From UBA877 sp034436335 (GTDB taxonomy: Bacteria > Chloroflexota > Anaerolineae > Anaerolineales > Villigracilaceae), in contig DAOTVO010000057.1 in the NCBI GenBank assembly GCA_034436335.1, positions 1 to 21,434 of the forward strand: a stretch of 21,434 nucleotides of DNA. Reading direction: 5' to 3'. Each line of letters starts with the position of its first letter. The stretch's first letter is position 1. The notes under the pieces are model-generated. The model made no database searches, was not told where the DNA came from, and worked only from the letters and a program-made list of their open reading frames with translations. Made by a program: the position numbers and the translations under genes. This document shows, piece by piece, positions 6,740 to 13,430 of the stretch.

Positions 6740-7399
6740 ATGCTCGAAATCGTCCGCCTTGTCCTCGGCCCCGTCCAGACCAACGCTTACCTGATTGCCG
6801 ATTCGGAGAGCGGCGCGGCGGCGGTGATTGACCCGGCCTGGGAGGGGGAGACGATCCGCCTGGAGGCCGAACGCCGCGGCTGGCGCGTGGAGCAGGTCTG
6901 GGTCACGCACGCCCACTTCGATCACATCGGCGGCTTGCCGGACCTCGTGCGCGGTCTCGACCCGGCGCCGGTCATCGCCCTGCATCCGGCCGAGCGCCCA
7001 CTCTGGGAGGTGGGCGGCGGGGCGGCGCTCTTCGGCCTTTCCCTGCCCCCGCTCCCCGCCCCGACCCTCGACCTGATGCACGGCCAAGTTTTGTCTTTGC
7101 GTAGGTCGGATTGTCAATCCGACCTACAATCCGACCTGCAGTTCGAGGTTCGTCACGCGCCCGGTCACACGCCCGGCCTGTGCGTTTTCTACTGCGCCCA
7201 GGCGGGCGTCTGCTTCTGCGGCGACCTGATCTTCCAGGGCAGCGTCGGCCGCACCGACCTGCCCGGCGGCAGTTGGGATGCGCTGGTGGAGAGCATCCGC
7301 GCCCAAATCTTCACCCTGCCCGAGGAGACGCGTCTCCTCTCCGGCCATGGCGAGGAGACCACCGTCGGCGAGGAGAAGATGTTCAATCCGTTTGTGTGA
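6740..7399 (+). CDS. MBL-fold metallohydrolase, glyoxalase II-like, with repeat-encoded insert
   Basis: 219 residues; the ATG lies one base after the MFS stop. Metal ligands are visible: THAHFDH (56-62, with His57, His59, Asp61 and His62), His143 in GHTPG, Asp162 in CGDLIF and His203 in SGHGEET. This set is that of two-metal hydrolases of the hydroxyacylglutathione-hydrolase group, acting on thioester or ester substrates in the cytoplasm. Between strand-like segments LDLMHGQVLSL and FEVRHAPGH lies RRSDCQSDLQSDLQ (121-134). Most of it is encoded by a 27-bp palindrome and a 12-bp tandem copy (7101-7138). Related proteins normally go almost directly from 'G..L.LG' to 'L.FEV.H.PGHTPG', so this is an in-frame insertion in a loop and the enzyme may still work. 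Confidence 0.9.
   Translation: MLEIVRLVLGPVQTNAYLIADSESGAAAVIDPAWEGETIRLEAERRGWRVEQVWVTHAHFDHIGGLPDLVRGLDPAPVIALHPAERPLWEVGGGAALFGLSLPPLPAPTLDLMHGQVLSLRRSDCQSDLQSDLQFEVRHAPGHTPGLCVFYCAQAGVCFCGDLIFQGSVGRTDLPGGSWDALVESIRAQIFTLPEETRLLSGHGEETTVGEEKMFNPFV
7101..7138. repeat. Palindromic repeat inserted inside the MBL gene
   Basis: GTAGGTCGGATTG (7101-7113), a central T, then CAATCCGACCTAC (7115-7127) form a perfect 13-bp hairpin. The segment CAATCCGACCTA (7115-7126) is then repeated as CAATCCGACCTG (7127-7138). The reading frame is kept. The element resembles the intergenic palindrome at 1377-1404 in size and in its GTAGG end. Confidence 0.8.
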
Positions 7400-7404
7400 T
7401 AGAA

Positions 7405-7594
7405 AACACAAAGGACAGGAAGGGCGCACGAAGGTCACGAAAAACTTTGATGTATAAAAACACGAAGGACGCGAAGGGTGCACGAAGTCAACCTTTTTAA
7501 TCTTCGTGTTCTTTGAGTTCCCTTCGAGCCCTTTGTGTTTCCCGGACCTTTTCCTCCTTCGTGCCCTTTGAGAGTCCTTCGAGCCCTTTGTGTT
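7405..7594. repeat. Head-to-head CGAAGG repeat arrays
   Basis: Between the MBL gene and the next gene (about 215 bases without a gene), 7405-7487 carries units such as AACACAAAGGACAGGAAGGG and AACACGAAGGACGCGAAGG. From 7502 on, the same units occur as reverse complements (CTTCGTGTT 7502-7510; CCTTTGTGTT 7530-7539 and 7585-7594). Exact inverted pairs include AACACAAAGG (7405-7414) with both CCTTTGTGTT copies, and AACACGAAG (7459-7467) with CTTCGTGTT. The RNA could fold into a long imperfect hairpin. No promoter was recognised here. Confidence 0.7.
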
Positions 7595-7614
7595 GAAAAA
7601 ACAGGAGAGTCCCC

Positions 7615-8502
7615 ATGAAACGAGCCGTGAGCATCAGTTTGGGCAGTTCTGCCCGCGATAAGAAAGTCACCGTCCGCTTCGGGAGCGAGACGATCGAAAT
7701 CGAGCGCGTCGGCACCGACGGCGACGTGGAAAAAGCCCGTCGCCTGTACCTCCAACTGGACGGCCAGGTAGACGCCTTCGGCGTCGGCGGCGTGGACCTG
7801 TACCTGCGCCTGGACGACCGCGAGTACCCGCTGCGCGCGGCCCTGAAACTGGTCGAGGGCGTGACCCGCACCCCGCTCTGCGACGGGCGCGGCCTGAAGC
7901 ACACCCTGGAGCGGCGCGTCTTCGAGTTTGTGCGTCCCCGGCTCGGCGAATTGCGCTTCCGCCAGGCCTTCGTACCGGTGGCGGTGGATCGGATGGGGCT
8001 GGCGCAGGCCGCGGCGGAGGTCAGCGAACGGCTCCTCCTCGGCGACCTGATGATCGCCCTGGACGTCCCCATCCCGATCTACGGTCTGCGCGCTTACAAG
8101 CGGCTGGCGCGGGCGCTCTTTCCCCTGGTGAGTTACTTCCCCATGTCCATGCTCTTCTATGGCAGCGGCGGGGCCGAACACGAGCCCAAGTACGAGAAGT
8201 ACTTCCTCGAGTCCGACCTGCTGGCGGGCGACTTCCTCTTCATGCGCAAGTACCTGCCCACAGACCTGCGCGGCAAAACGGTGGTCACCAACACCACCAC
8301 CGAGGAGAACATCGCCCTGCTCAAAGAACGCGGCGTCAAGACCATCGTCACCACCACCCCGCGCTACGAGGGCCGTTCCTTCGGCACGAACATGATGGAA
8401 GCGGCGCTGACGGCCTACGCTGGCAAGGGTCGGCGGCTGACGGATGAAGAACTAAATGCCCTGATTGATGAGTTGGAGATTAGGCCGGAGGTGGTCGAGT
8501 AG
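7615..8502 (+). CDS. Conserved protein usually named quinate 5-dehydrogenase
   Basis: 295 residues; ATG 7615 follows AGGAGA at about 8 bases. The sequence starts MKRAVSISLGSSARDK and contains RVGTDGDVEKA, DAFGVGGVDLYL, GLKHTLERR, VAVDRMGLAQA, LIALD-like ALDVPIPI, VVTNTTTEEN and TTTPRYEGRSFGTNMMEA. From memory, this motif series belongs to a family in Chloroflexota, Deinococcota and Firmicutes that databases label quinate 5-dehydrogenase. I see no clear GxGxxG dinucleotide fold nor AroE-type signature, so the enzymatic name is weakly founded. The protein lacks a signal peptide and membrane spans. It stands alone, between a repeat region and a hairpin terminator. I am confident it is a real conserved gene and unsure of its reaction. 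Confidence 0.7.
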   Translation: MKRAVSISLGSSARDKKVTVRFGSETIEIERVGTDGDVEKARRLYLQLDGQVDAFGVGGVDLYLRLDDREYPLRAALKLVEGVTRTPLCDGRGLKHTLERRVFEFVRPRLGELRFRQAFVPVAVDRMGLAQAAAEVSERLLLGDLMIALDVPIPIYGLRAYKRLARALFPLVSYFPMSMLFYGSGGAEHEPKYEKYFLESDLLAGDFLFMRKYLPTDLRGKTVVTNTTTEENIALLKERGVKTIVTTTPRYEGRSFGTNMMEAALTAYAGKGRRLTDEELNALIDELEIRPEVVE

Positions 8503-8508
8503 TCAGTG

Positions 8509-8540
8509 GTCAGATAGTCAAATAGTCAGATAGTCAGATA
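8509..8540. repeat. GTCAGATA octamer tandem repeat
   Basis: Four direct 8-bp units (GTCAGATA, GTCAAATA, GTCAGATA, GTCAGATA) begin 6 bases after the stop codon of the preceding gene. One more partial GTCAGTG lies at 8502-8508. It is the kind of short tandem repeat also seen elsewhere in this window's intergenic DNA. Confidence 0.7.
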
Positions 8541-8556
8541 GACTGTGGGAAAAGGA

Positions 8557-8586
8557 AAGATGACCTGGGAGGAGGCAGGTCATCTT
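8557..8586 (+). terminator. Hairpin terminator between converging genes, possibly bidirectional
   Basis: AAGATGACCTG (8557-8567) pairs perfectly with CAGGTCATCTT (8576-8586) across an 8-base GGAGGAGG loop, followed by TTGTTG. On the opposite strand the same stem is followed by a T-rich TTTCCTTTT stretch. It lies between the quinate-dehydrogenase-like gene (ends 8502) and the oppositely oriented membrane-protein gene (ends 8770), so it can stop transcription from both sides. Confidence 0.75.
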
Positions 8587-8615
8587 GTTGGGGAGGGAAA
8601 GAGAGGGGATTGGCG

Positions 8616-8692
8616 TATAGGCTGTCCTTTCTCTAGGGTTTGGTGAGCAAATTCTTGGAAGTATGGGCTTATAGGCAACTCCTTTCTCTAGG
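8616..8692. repeat. Direct repeats TATAGGC...TCCTTTCTCTAGG
   Basis: Two copies of TATAGGC-(2-3 bases)-TCCTTTCTCTAGG occur at 8616-8637 and 8670-8692. The core CCTTTCTCTAG recurs at 9399-9409, where its complement (CTAGAGAAAGG) is the ribosome-binding region of the minus-strand gene starting at 9393. The two downstream copies may be relics of a duplicated gene start. Confidence 0.55.
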
Positions 8693-8769
8693 CGGGCGGA
8701 ATTTTGTTCTTGCCATCGACTCAGGCGGGGCTGGGGTGGTCACCGCGAACCTGATATCGGGGGGCTCAA

Positions 8770-9393
8770 TCAGTGGGCGAGAGGCAGTTTGTTGTACTCC
8801 TCTCGGCTCATGTTCTCGGCGGCGCAAGCCGTGCGGACGCGCCGCTGGGTAATCGCAATCTCAAGAAGTTCCCGCTGCCGAGCGTTGATGCGCTCCATCT
8901 CATAGCCGTTGGGGGAATGGCGATAGGCAGGCTGGTGATTGGATGGCTTGGCAGGCATCGGCGGAAGGGCGGGAACGGTGGGCGGGATGCGGGCCAGGGC
9001 CGATTTTGTCACGATGACGAGGACGGAGACGCCTCCTGCGCCGGCAACGATGATCAGCACAATCATGAAGGCCTCATAAGCGTTTGCCTTGATGGCCTGC
9101 ATTCTTGCATAGCGCGCCTGGTCGGCGGCGATGCGGGCCAGTTCGGCCTGATAGCGGGCTTCTTCCAGTCCCTGCTCGTGACGGATGCGGGCGATCTCGG
9201 CCTCGGTCTTGGCGGCAGCGCGCTGTTCTTCGAGTTGATTCATCACATCCAGGTGACGGGTCTCGGCGTAGATGCGCTCGGCCTCGGCCTGGCTAGTGGT
9301 GGGGTTGAGGAGGTCGGTGCCTGCCACGCACAGGCCAACGATAAGGCCGGTAACCAGGAGCAAGAGGGCAAAACCAGAAATCCAGTTCATCAT
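8770..9393 (-). CDS. Membrane protein with two TM segments and a coiled coil, unknown function
   Basis: 207 residues; the ATG (complement of 9391-9393) follows AGAGAAAGGA, a good ribosome site. Layout: TM segment about 5-25 (WISGFALLLLVTGLIVGL); a charged, Ala/Glu/Arg-rich region about 33-103 with heptad character (QAEAERIYAETRHLDVMNQL, EARYQAELARIAADQARYA), typical of a coiled coil; a second TM about 109-130 (FMIVLIIVAGAGGVSVLVIV); then a Pro-rich linker and a basic helical tail (RQRELLEIAITQRRVRTA). I do not recognise the family. It is divergent from the NTPase operon and shares its control region, so it may be a membrane partner of that system; this is inference. The opposite strand is also open but lacks these features. 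Confidence 0.65.
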   Translation of the reverse strand: MMNWISGFALLLLVTGLIVGLCVAGTDLLNPTTSQAEAERIYAETRHLDVMNQLEEQRAAAKTEAEIARIRHEQGLEEARYQAELARIAADQARYARMQAIKANAYEAFMIVLIIVAGAGGVSVLVIVTKSALARIPPTVPALPPMPAKPSNHQPAYRHSPNGYEMERINARQRELLEIAITQRRVRTACAAENMSREEYNKLPLAH

Positions 9394-9509
9394 TTTTTCC
9401 TTTCTCTAGCAGGCATTCATATTGTCGTTTGCGTCATTAGCATATCATCTCTTGATTGCTCACGTCCTTATGCCTTGCCTACTCCTGGATTTCTTTCTTC
9501 TGCTTCGCA

Positions 9510-9527
9510 TCTCACGACAATCTCACA
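9510..9527 (+). promoter_or_regulatory. 7-4-7 direct-repeat box A
   Basis: TCTCACG (9510-9516), ACAA, TCTCACA (9521-9527): two 7-bp direct half-sites with an 11-bp pitch. It lies about 117 bases upstream of the minus-strand gene start and about 290 upstream of the operon start. The layout is that of PhoB/OmpR-type binding sites. Confidence 0.55.
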
Positions 9528-9553
9528 ACTCTATGCGAATGGAACAAAAAAGA

Positions 9554-9584
9554 GAACCCCATCCATTCGGTTTTGGTGGGGTTC
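9554..9584 (-). terminator. Hairpin with T-run reading leftward, in a divergent region
   Basis: GAACCCCA (9554-9561) pairs perfectly with TGGGGTTC (9577-9584). On the complement the stem is followed by TCTTTTTTG, so it looks like an intrinsic terminator for leftward transcription. No leftward gene starts to its right, so it would end a short untranslated transcript or act as an attenuator in the leader of the 8770-9393 gene. Confidence 0.5.
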
Positions 9585-9683
9585 CGGTGTTGAACGATTT
9601 ATTGGCTTCTTATCGAAAGGGAAAGTTTATCAGATTTCTTCGATAGGCACCTCCGTGGTTGGTGGGGGAAGTTGATTACATTC

Positions 9684-9707
9684 TAGCATCGTGTGTACAT
9701 GATGCTA
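9684..9707. promoter_or_regulatory. 24-bp near-perfect palindrome
   Basis: Arms TAGCATCGTGT (9684-9694) and ACATGATGCTA (9697-9707) around GT, with a single mismatch. It lies about 57 bases upstream of the -35 element of the operon promoter. A dimeric regulator site is likely; a short RNA hairpin is the alternative, since TTT follows. Confidence 0.5.
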
Positions 9708-9738
9708 TTTCGCTTATCTGACGTTCGACACTCTATAA

Positions 9739-9756
9739 TCTCACAAAAATCTCACA
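9739..9756 (+). promoter_or_regulatory. 7-4-7 direct-repeat box B upstream of the operon promoter
   Basis: TCTCACA (9739-9745), AAAA, TCTCACA (9750-9756): two identical 7-bp half-sites with an 11-bp pitch, ending 7 bases before the -35 hexamer. A 17-base stretch of it (9739-9755) recurs exactly, inverted, at 13427-13443. The second gene of the operon encodes an OmpR/PhoB-type winged helix, the domain class that binds such direct repeats. Confidence 0.65.
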
Positions 9757-9763
9757 CCGCCGA

Positions 9764-9792
9764 TTGACTTTTTGCCGAAAAGTGTCTATACT
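9764..9792 (+). promoter_or_regulatory. Sigma-70 promoter of the NTPase operon
   Basis: TTGACT (9764-9769) and TATACT (9787-9792) are separated by exactly 17 bases; each differs from consensus at one position. Transcription would start near 9799, giving a leader of about 20 bases that contains AAAGGAG (9804-9810), 9 bases before ATG 9820. This is the clearest promoter in the window. Confidence 0.8.
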
Positions 9793-9819
9793 GTTCGTTG
9801 AGCAAAGGAGCAGAACGAT

Positions 9820-12054
9820 ATGGCGGGTTCCTTGGGCACGCTTTGGGCGCGATACAAGACGCTGTTTATTTTTTGGGGAATTACATTAGTACTGATCGGC
9901 GCGGCGCTGGTCATTCAGTGGTGGGAAGCGGATTTGTCCAATCGCTTTGTAGTCACGCAACAGACCACCGTGAATGGTATCCAAGTTGCGGTGACGTATC
10001 CTTCGCAGGTTTTGTTGCCGTCCACCAATGCGCCGGTCCAAGAGATGATTTTCCGTGTGACTGCGCCCGAGGCCACGAAGTATGTGCTTTGGCTTGAAAG
10101 TAGTCAGGGAGTGATTTTTTACAACGATCGCGGCGAGGTCGTTTCTCCTCGCTGGGAGGGGCAGGGGAATGCCGTTTTTCGCGCCAGAGTGCAAGCGCTT
10201 CCAGGCAGGGGTGAATACTTATTCTTAGAGGCAAGATTATCGCTTGATTCTTTGCAATATCCGATTCCGCTAGGGCGGGTTGTCACCGAGTCGCTGGGTC
10301 AATCCCGCTGGCGAATTTTTGGGGGCATCTTTGCCCGCAATATTGCTCTGCCGTTGGGGTTGCTTTCGGCAGTGGCTGGCTGGGCAGTGAGTTATTTGGC
10401 GAAGGAATCAGACAAGGCCGAGAATGCCTTTCGGGAGAGCCTATCGAAGTTATCCACTGATTTTGACAGCGATCCATTATTTGCTGTCACTCAGTGTTTG
10501 GACCTGGTAGATTATGCCCAGAAAAGGCATTTAGATTCTGAAAACGTAAAGAATCTCCAAAAAACAGTTTCCCGTCTATATCATTTAGGGAATCTCCGAA
10601 AAATTACTCAACAATTGAGTGTATTGGCCGAACAAGGCGAAGAGAAAGTCTTGTTAGATGCTCTAAAAAGAGTCTTGAGTTTTTTCGAAAAGTTTCCTGC
10701 CTTGGCTGCCGATCAAGACAATGGGAAGTTTATTTCCTCTTTACAAGCACTTTATGATTGGTTGAAGGAACAAAAACCAGGAGCAGATGCTATTGGGAAG
10801 TTGTGGGACCAATTCGATGTATTCAGTATGGGGCTGGTGGTTTATTTTCTGAACCGATTACCCCGACAGCCCAGTGCGAAAGAAGATATAAAAAATGCCC
10901 TAGAACAATCATCTCATCGTAAACGTCTCATTCGCTATCAAAACTTAGATTGGATGATCCCCACCTATAATTTAACTTTGCCAGGCGAATATCATTTTCC
11001 TGTGCTCGTTTTTGGTAAGAATCTCGCTTACGAGGTTAGCGGTTCCTTTTCTGATTTGTTCAATCCAGCAGAAGTCCTGGCAGAAAGTTGGGTTGGACCT
11101 TTGCAGTGGGAAAGGCTAACATCTCCTCATGAGTCCGTAAGCGTCGTCGTATTAGAGAATGATGCCGAAATTCTTATACCGAGACTTTGGAAAGAGTTGG
11201 TTGAACAACAGAAAAGACCTCGGGATGGAACGTTTCCTGTTTACTGGCAGATCAAGCCCGATATTCAATCTTCTTCGGCCATAGAGCAAATAGCCCACCG
11301 ACTTGCCGAGGCTTGGATCGAGATGTTGCCCTTGAATCCCGATGCGTTTCTGGATTTGCGCTCAGCAGAGCAGGATGCCCTGGCAGCGTTTTTAGACTGG
11401 CATGTGGGCTCTTTGCCGGCCTTGCTTGTCCGATTGAAACAAGGTTTCCTCGCAGCAGAAGAAAAGACGCGACAGGATAATGGCGGCGCCCAAAAAGATG
11501 GGAATGAACAAGAAATCAGGACACGAGAGCGCGATATCTTGCTTGACAAAATGGCCAACAGTAGTCTGCCCTACGATAAAGGCCTTCTGCCGGGCAAGGA
11601 ACAATTGTTGGATTGGTTGAACATTCGACCGCCCTGGCTTACCCATACTGTTTTCATCGCGGTCCGCAAAACAGAGCCTTCGTCTGAATGGCAACAGACT
11701 CTGAGCGCTTATCAGAGGGATTTACTCAGGCGAAAAGTTGTCATCAAAGAAGTCCTTCTTACAGATGCGCCGGCAAGCGCTGGCGGCTTGGTCAAGTGGA
11801 GCGATGAGGCGTTGCTGGACATCTTGAAATCAAGAGTTCGACGTGTAATTGGCAAAGAGAGTTTTACGGCCCTTTTTGCTGAACCTCCAAGAGTCACCGA
11901 TTTAGAATATGACCGTAGACTGGTTCAAAGATCGAATGGCTCTCTTGGCCGCATGCTCGAACTTGGCAGGCATGTCCTCCTTCACCATACTCAATATCAT
12001 CCTGATACTGAGTATCTGGAGGCAGATGACTTTGATGGAATTACACAATTATGA
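9820..12054 (+). CDS. Two-TM membrane protein with Walker-less ATPase-like C-terminus
   Basis: 744 residues. TM1 about 14-33 (TLFIFWGITLVLIGAALVI). Residues about 36-170 are beta-rich and lie between the two TMs, probably outside the membrane (VTYPSQVLLP... IFRVTAP... YVLWLESSQG). TM2 is about 174-194. Residues 196-430 are helical. The C-terminal segment from 660 (KWSDEALLDILKSR... RSNGSLGRMLELGRH) aligns by eye with the lid region of the next two ATPases (Trp266 and Trp300 there). No GxxxxGK(S/T) motif exists anywhere in the protein, so it cannot bind ATP in the usual way. It looks like a membrane sensor carrying a degenerate ATPase partner domain. Its stop overlaps the next start in ATGA (12051-12054). 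It is A+T-richer than its neighbour: by hand count, 20 of 60 bases at 10561-10620 are G or C, against 41 of 60 at 12181-12240. Confidence 0.75.
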   Translation: MAGSLGTLWARYKTLFIFWGITLVLIGAALVIQWWEADLSNRFVVTQQTTVNGIQVAVTYPSQVLLPSTNAPVQEMIFRVTAPEATKYVLWLESSQGVIFYNDRGEVVSPRWEGQGNAVFRARVQALPGRGEYLFLEARLSLDSLQYPIPLGRVVTESLGQSRWRIFGGIFARNIALPLGLLSAVAGWAVSYLAKESDKAENAFRESLSKLSTDFDSDPLFAVTQCLDLVDYAQKRHLDSENVKNLQKTVSRLYHLGNLRKITQQLSVLAEQGEEKVLLDALKRVLSFFEKFPALAADQDNGKFISSLQALYDWLKEQKPGADAIGKLWDQFDVFSMGLVVYFLNRLPRQPSAKEDIKNALEQSSHRKRLIRYQNLDWMIPTYNLTLPGEYHFPVLVFGKNLAYEVSGSFSDLFNPAEVLAESWVGPLQWERLTSPHESVSVVVLENDAEILIPRLWKELVEQQKRPRDGTFPVYWQIKPDIQSSSAIEQIAHRLAEAWIEMLPLNPDAFLDLRSAEQDALAAFLDWHVGSLPALLVRLKQGFLAAEEKTRQDNGGAQKDGNEQEIRTRERDILLDKMANSSLPYDKGLLPGKEQLLDWLNIRPPWLTHTVFIAVRKTEPSSEWQQTLSAYQRDLLRRKVVIKEVLLTDAPASAGGLVKWSDEALLDILKSRVRRVIGKESFTALFAEPPRVTDLEYDRRLVQRSNGSLGRMLELGRHVLLHHTQYHPDTEYLEADDFDGITQL

Positions 12055-13430
12055 TCTCTCCATTTTCATCTCCCCTCGACCTTTTCGACACTCTGCGCGC
12101 TGAAGACGAGAGTGCCTGGCTGGGGCAGGTTTTCCTCCCGCCGCAGGGCTTTGAGACCATGCGCGGGATGCGCTCAGTCATCGTCTTTGGCGAGGAGGGC
12201 AGCGGCAAGACGGCGCTGCGGTTGCGGCTTATCGAGGCGGCGCAGGAAACGCCCGGGGCGGCTGCCCCGCTCATTGTCGGGTGGCAGGCTGAGGTCCAGG
12301 ACGAGGCGGAGGGCGAAGCCTTTGTCAGGCGCTTTGTGGACGAAATCCTTGACCTGGCGGCGCAGTCTCTGGCCACTCATCTGGTCCGACATCCGCAACG
12401 ATTTACCCAGGCGGCGCGCTTTGCTCAGGAGGGGATGGTTTGGCTGATTCACCAGTACCTGCGCACCAATAAGGAGTTGCTGCTCCTGCGTCTGGAAAGC
12501 GAGGCAAAGCCCGAGGGCCTGAATTGCTTGAGCGACATTTTGGGTCGTGTTCCCAAAATTTTAGTGCCGCCTGCCGCGCCTATGCCTCGTCAGGTAACCG
12601 AAGTGGTGCGGACGCTGGATGTCGCCGGTTTTAGTGGATTATGGGTGATGATGGACGGCCTGGACGCCTGGCTGACGCTGGAGGCTGCCGCTTTGGGAAG
12701 GCTGCTGACGGCTCTCTTCTCTTCGCTGGCGTTGTTTGATATCCCCGGTTTTGCTGTCAAGGTCATGGCGCCGCTGCGGATGAAGAACCTGATTTCGACG
12801 GCTACCGGCCTGACCCGCCGCCGGTTTGAGATTTTCGACTTGACCTGGTCAACCGAGGCGCTGCGCGGCTTGTGCGAGCGGCGGCTGGCGCTGGCTTGCA
12901 GCAGGGAGACCTTCCGACTCGAGGACCTTTCTGCGGATCCCGATCTGTTGCCCTGGCTGGCAAAGTACGGCGGCCTCTCGCCGCGCGGCTGGCTGGAATT
13001 CCTGCGTCCCTTCCTGGATGCGTATCTAGCGCAGCCGGAGCGGCGTCCGCTGACGCCCGAAGCGACCGCCGACCTGCGGCGTCGTTTCCCGCCGCGCCTG
13101 CGTATGGATACGAACCTGGGACACGTTTTCCTGGGACATTTTCGGGTGAGCGGGTTGTCCGAGTCTTCCCTCAACCTTTTGCGCTATTTGTACACCCATC
13201 CCGACCGCGCTTGTGACAAGGAAGAACTGTACTACCGTGGCTTGCGTGGCCTGGGACATACCCCGCGTGCTCCTGATGACCCGGCTTGGGAGTTGCCCGA
13301 TACGGTCGAAGGGGTTATGGATACGGCCCTGTGGCGTCTGCGCCAGGGAGTAGAGCCAAATCCGAAACAGCCTGTGTATGTTGTTTCAGAGCGTGGCAAG
13401 GGGGTTGTGCGCCTGGAGAATACCTGGTGA
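12051..13430 (+). CDS. P-loop ATPase fused to an OmpR/PhoB-type winged helix
   Basis: 459 residues, coupled to the previous gene by ATGA. Walker A GEEGSGKTAL (47-56) and Walker B LWVMMDGLD (197-205) are intact. The lid region starts at Trp266 (LTWSTEALRGLCERR). The C-terminus (about 365-457) is a winged helix of the Trans_reg_C kind: LSESSLNLLRYLYTHPDRAC, then DKEELYYRG, a likely recognition helix VEGVMDTALWRLRQGVEPNP (419-438), and the wing VYVVSERGKGVVRL. These segments match the OmpR/PhoB pattern '(T..E..LL..L..HPG.V.S.EEL)...VD..I..LR.KLE..P....I.TVRG.GY.L'. It is probably an ATP-controlled DNA-binding regulator; the order (ATPase first, DNA-binding last) is the reverse of AfsR/SARP proteins. 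Nearby 7-4-7 boxes are candidate targets. Confidence 0.82.
   Translation: MISPFSSPLDLFDTLRAEDESAWLGQVFLPPQGFETMRGMRSVIVFGEEGSGKTALRLRLIEAAQETPGAAAPLIVGWQAEVQDEAEGEAFVRRFVDEILDLAAQSLATHLVRHPQRFTQAARFAQEGMVWLIHQYLRTNKELLLLRLESEAKPEGLNCLSDILGRVPKILVPPAAPMPRQVTEVVRTLDVAGFSGLWVMMDGLDAWLTLEAAALGRLLTALFSSLALFDIPGFAVKVMAPLRMKNLISTATGLTRRRFEIFDLTWSTEALRGLCERRLALACSRETFRLEDLSADPDLLPWLAKYGGLSPRGWLEFLRPFLDAYLAQPERRPLTPEATADLRRRFPPRLRMDTNLGHVFLGHFRVSGLSESSLNLLRYLYTHPDRACDKEELYYRGLRGLGHTPRAPDDPAWELPDTVEGVMDTALWRLRQGVEPNPKQPVYVVSERGKGVVRLENTW

Larger units (their letters stand above)
9394..9819. other. Divergent intergenic control region (426 bp)
   Basis: No gene is convincing here. It holds two 7-4-7 direct-repeat boxes (9510-9527, 9739-9756), a minus-directed hairpin with a T-run (9554-9584), an inverted repeat TATCGAA/TTCGATA (9611-9617 and 9639-9645), a 24-bp palindrome (9684-9707), a spare TATAAT (9734-9739) and a sigma-70 promoter (9764-9792). 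It is A+T-rich compared with flanking genes. A short plus-strand frame at about 9422-9646 exists but starts with TTG and has no ribosome site. Confidence 0.7.

Noticed and set aside
7100..7140. CRISPR-like repeats in the MBL gene
   Set aside because: Only one hairpin plus a 12-bp tandem copy, with no spacers, and it lies inside a coding frame.
9422..9646. Small plus-strand protein in the control region
   Set aside because: TTG start without ribosome site, and it overlaps box A and the hairpin.
8773..9675. 300-codon plus-strand frame opposite the coiled-coil membrane protein
   Set aside because: Gly-rich, no domain, and it crosses the hairpin and box A; the minus-strand frame has a ribosome site, two TMs and a coiled coil.
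9734..9739. TATAAT as a second -10 element
   Set aside because: No acceptable -35 at 16-18 bases upstream; it overlaps box B by one base and is more likely chance or a weak secondary start.
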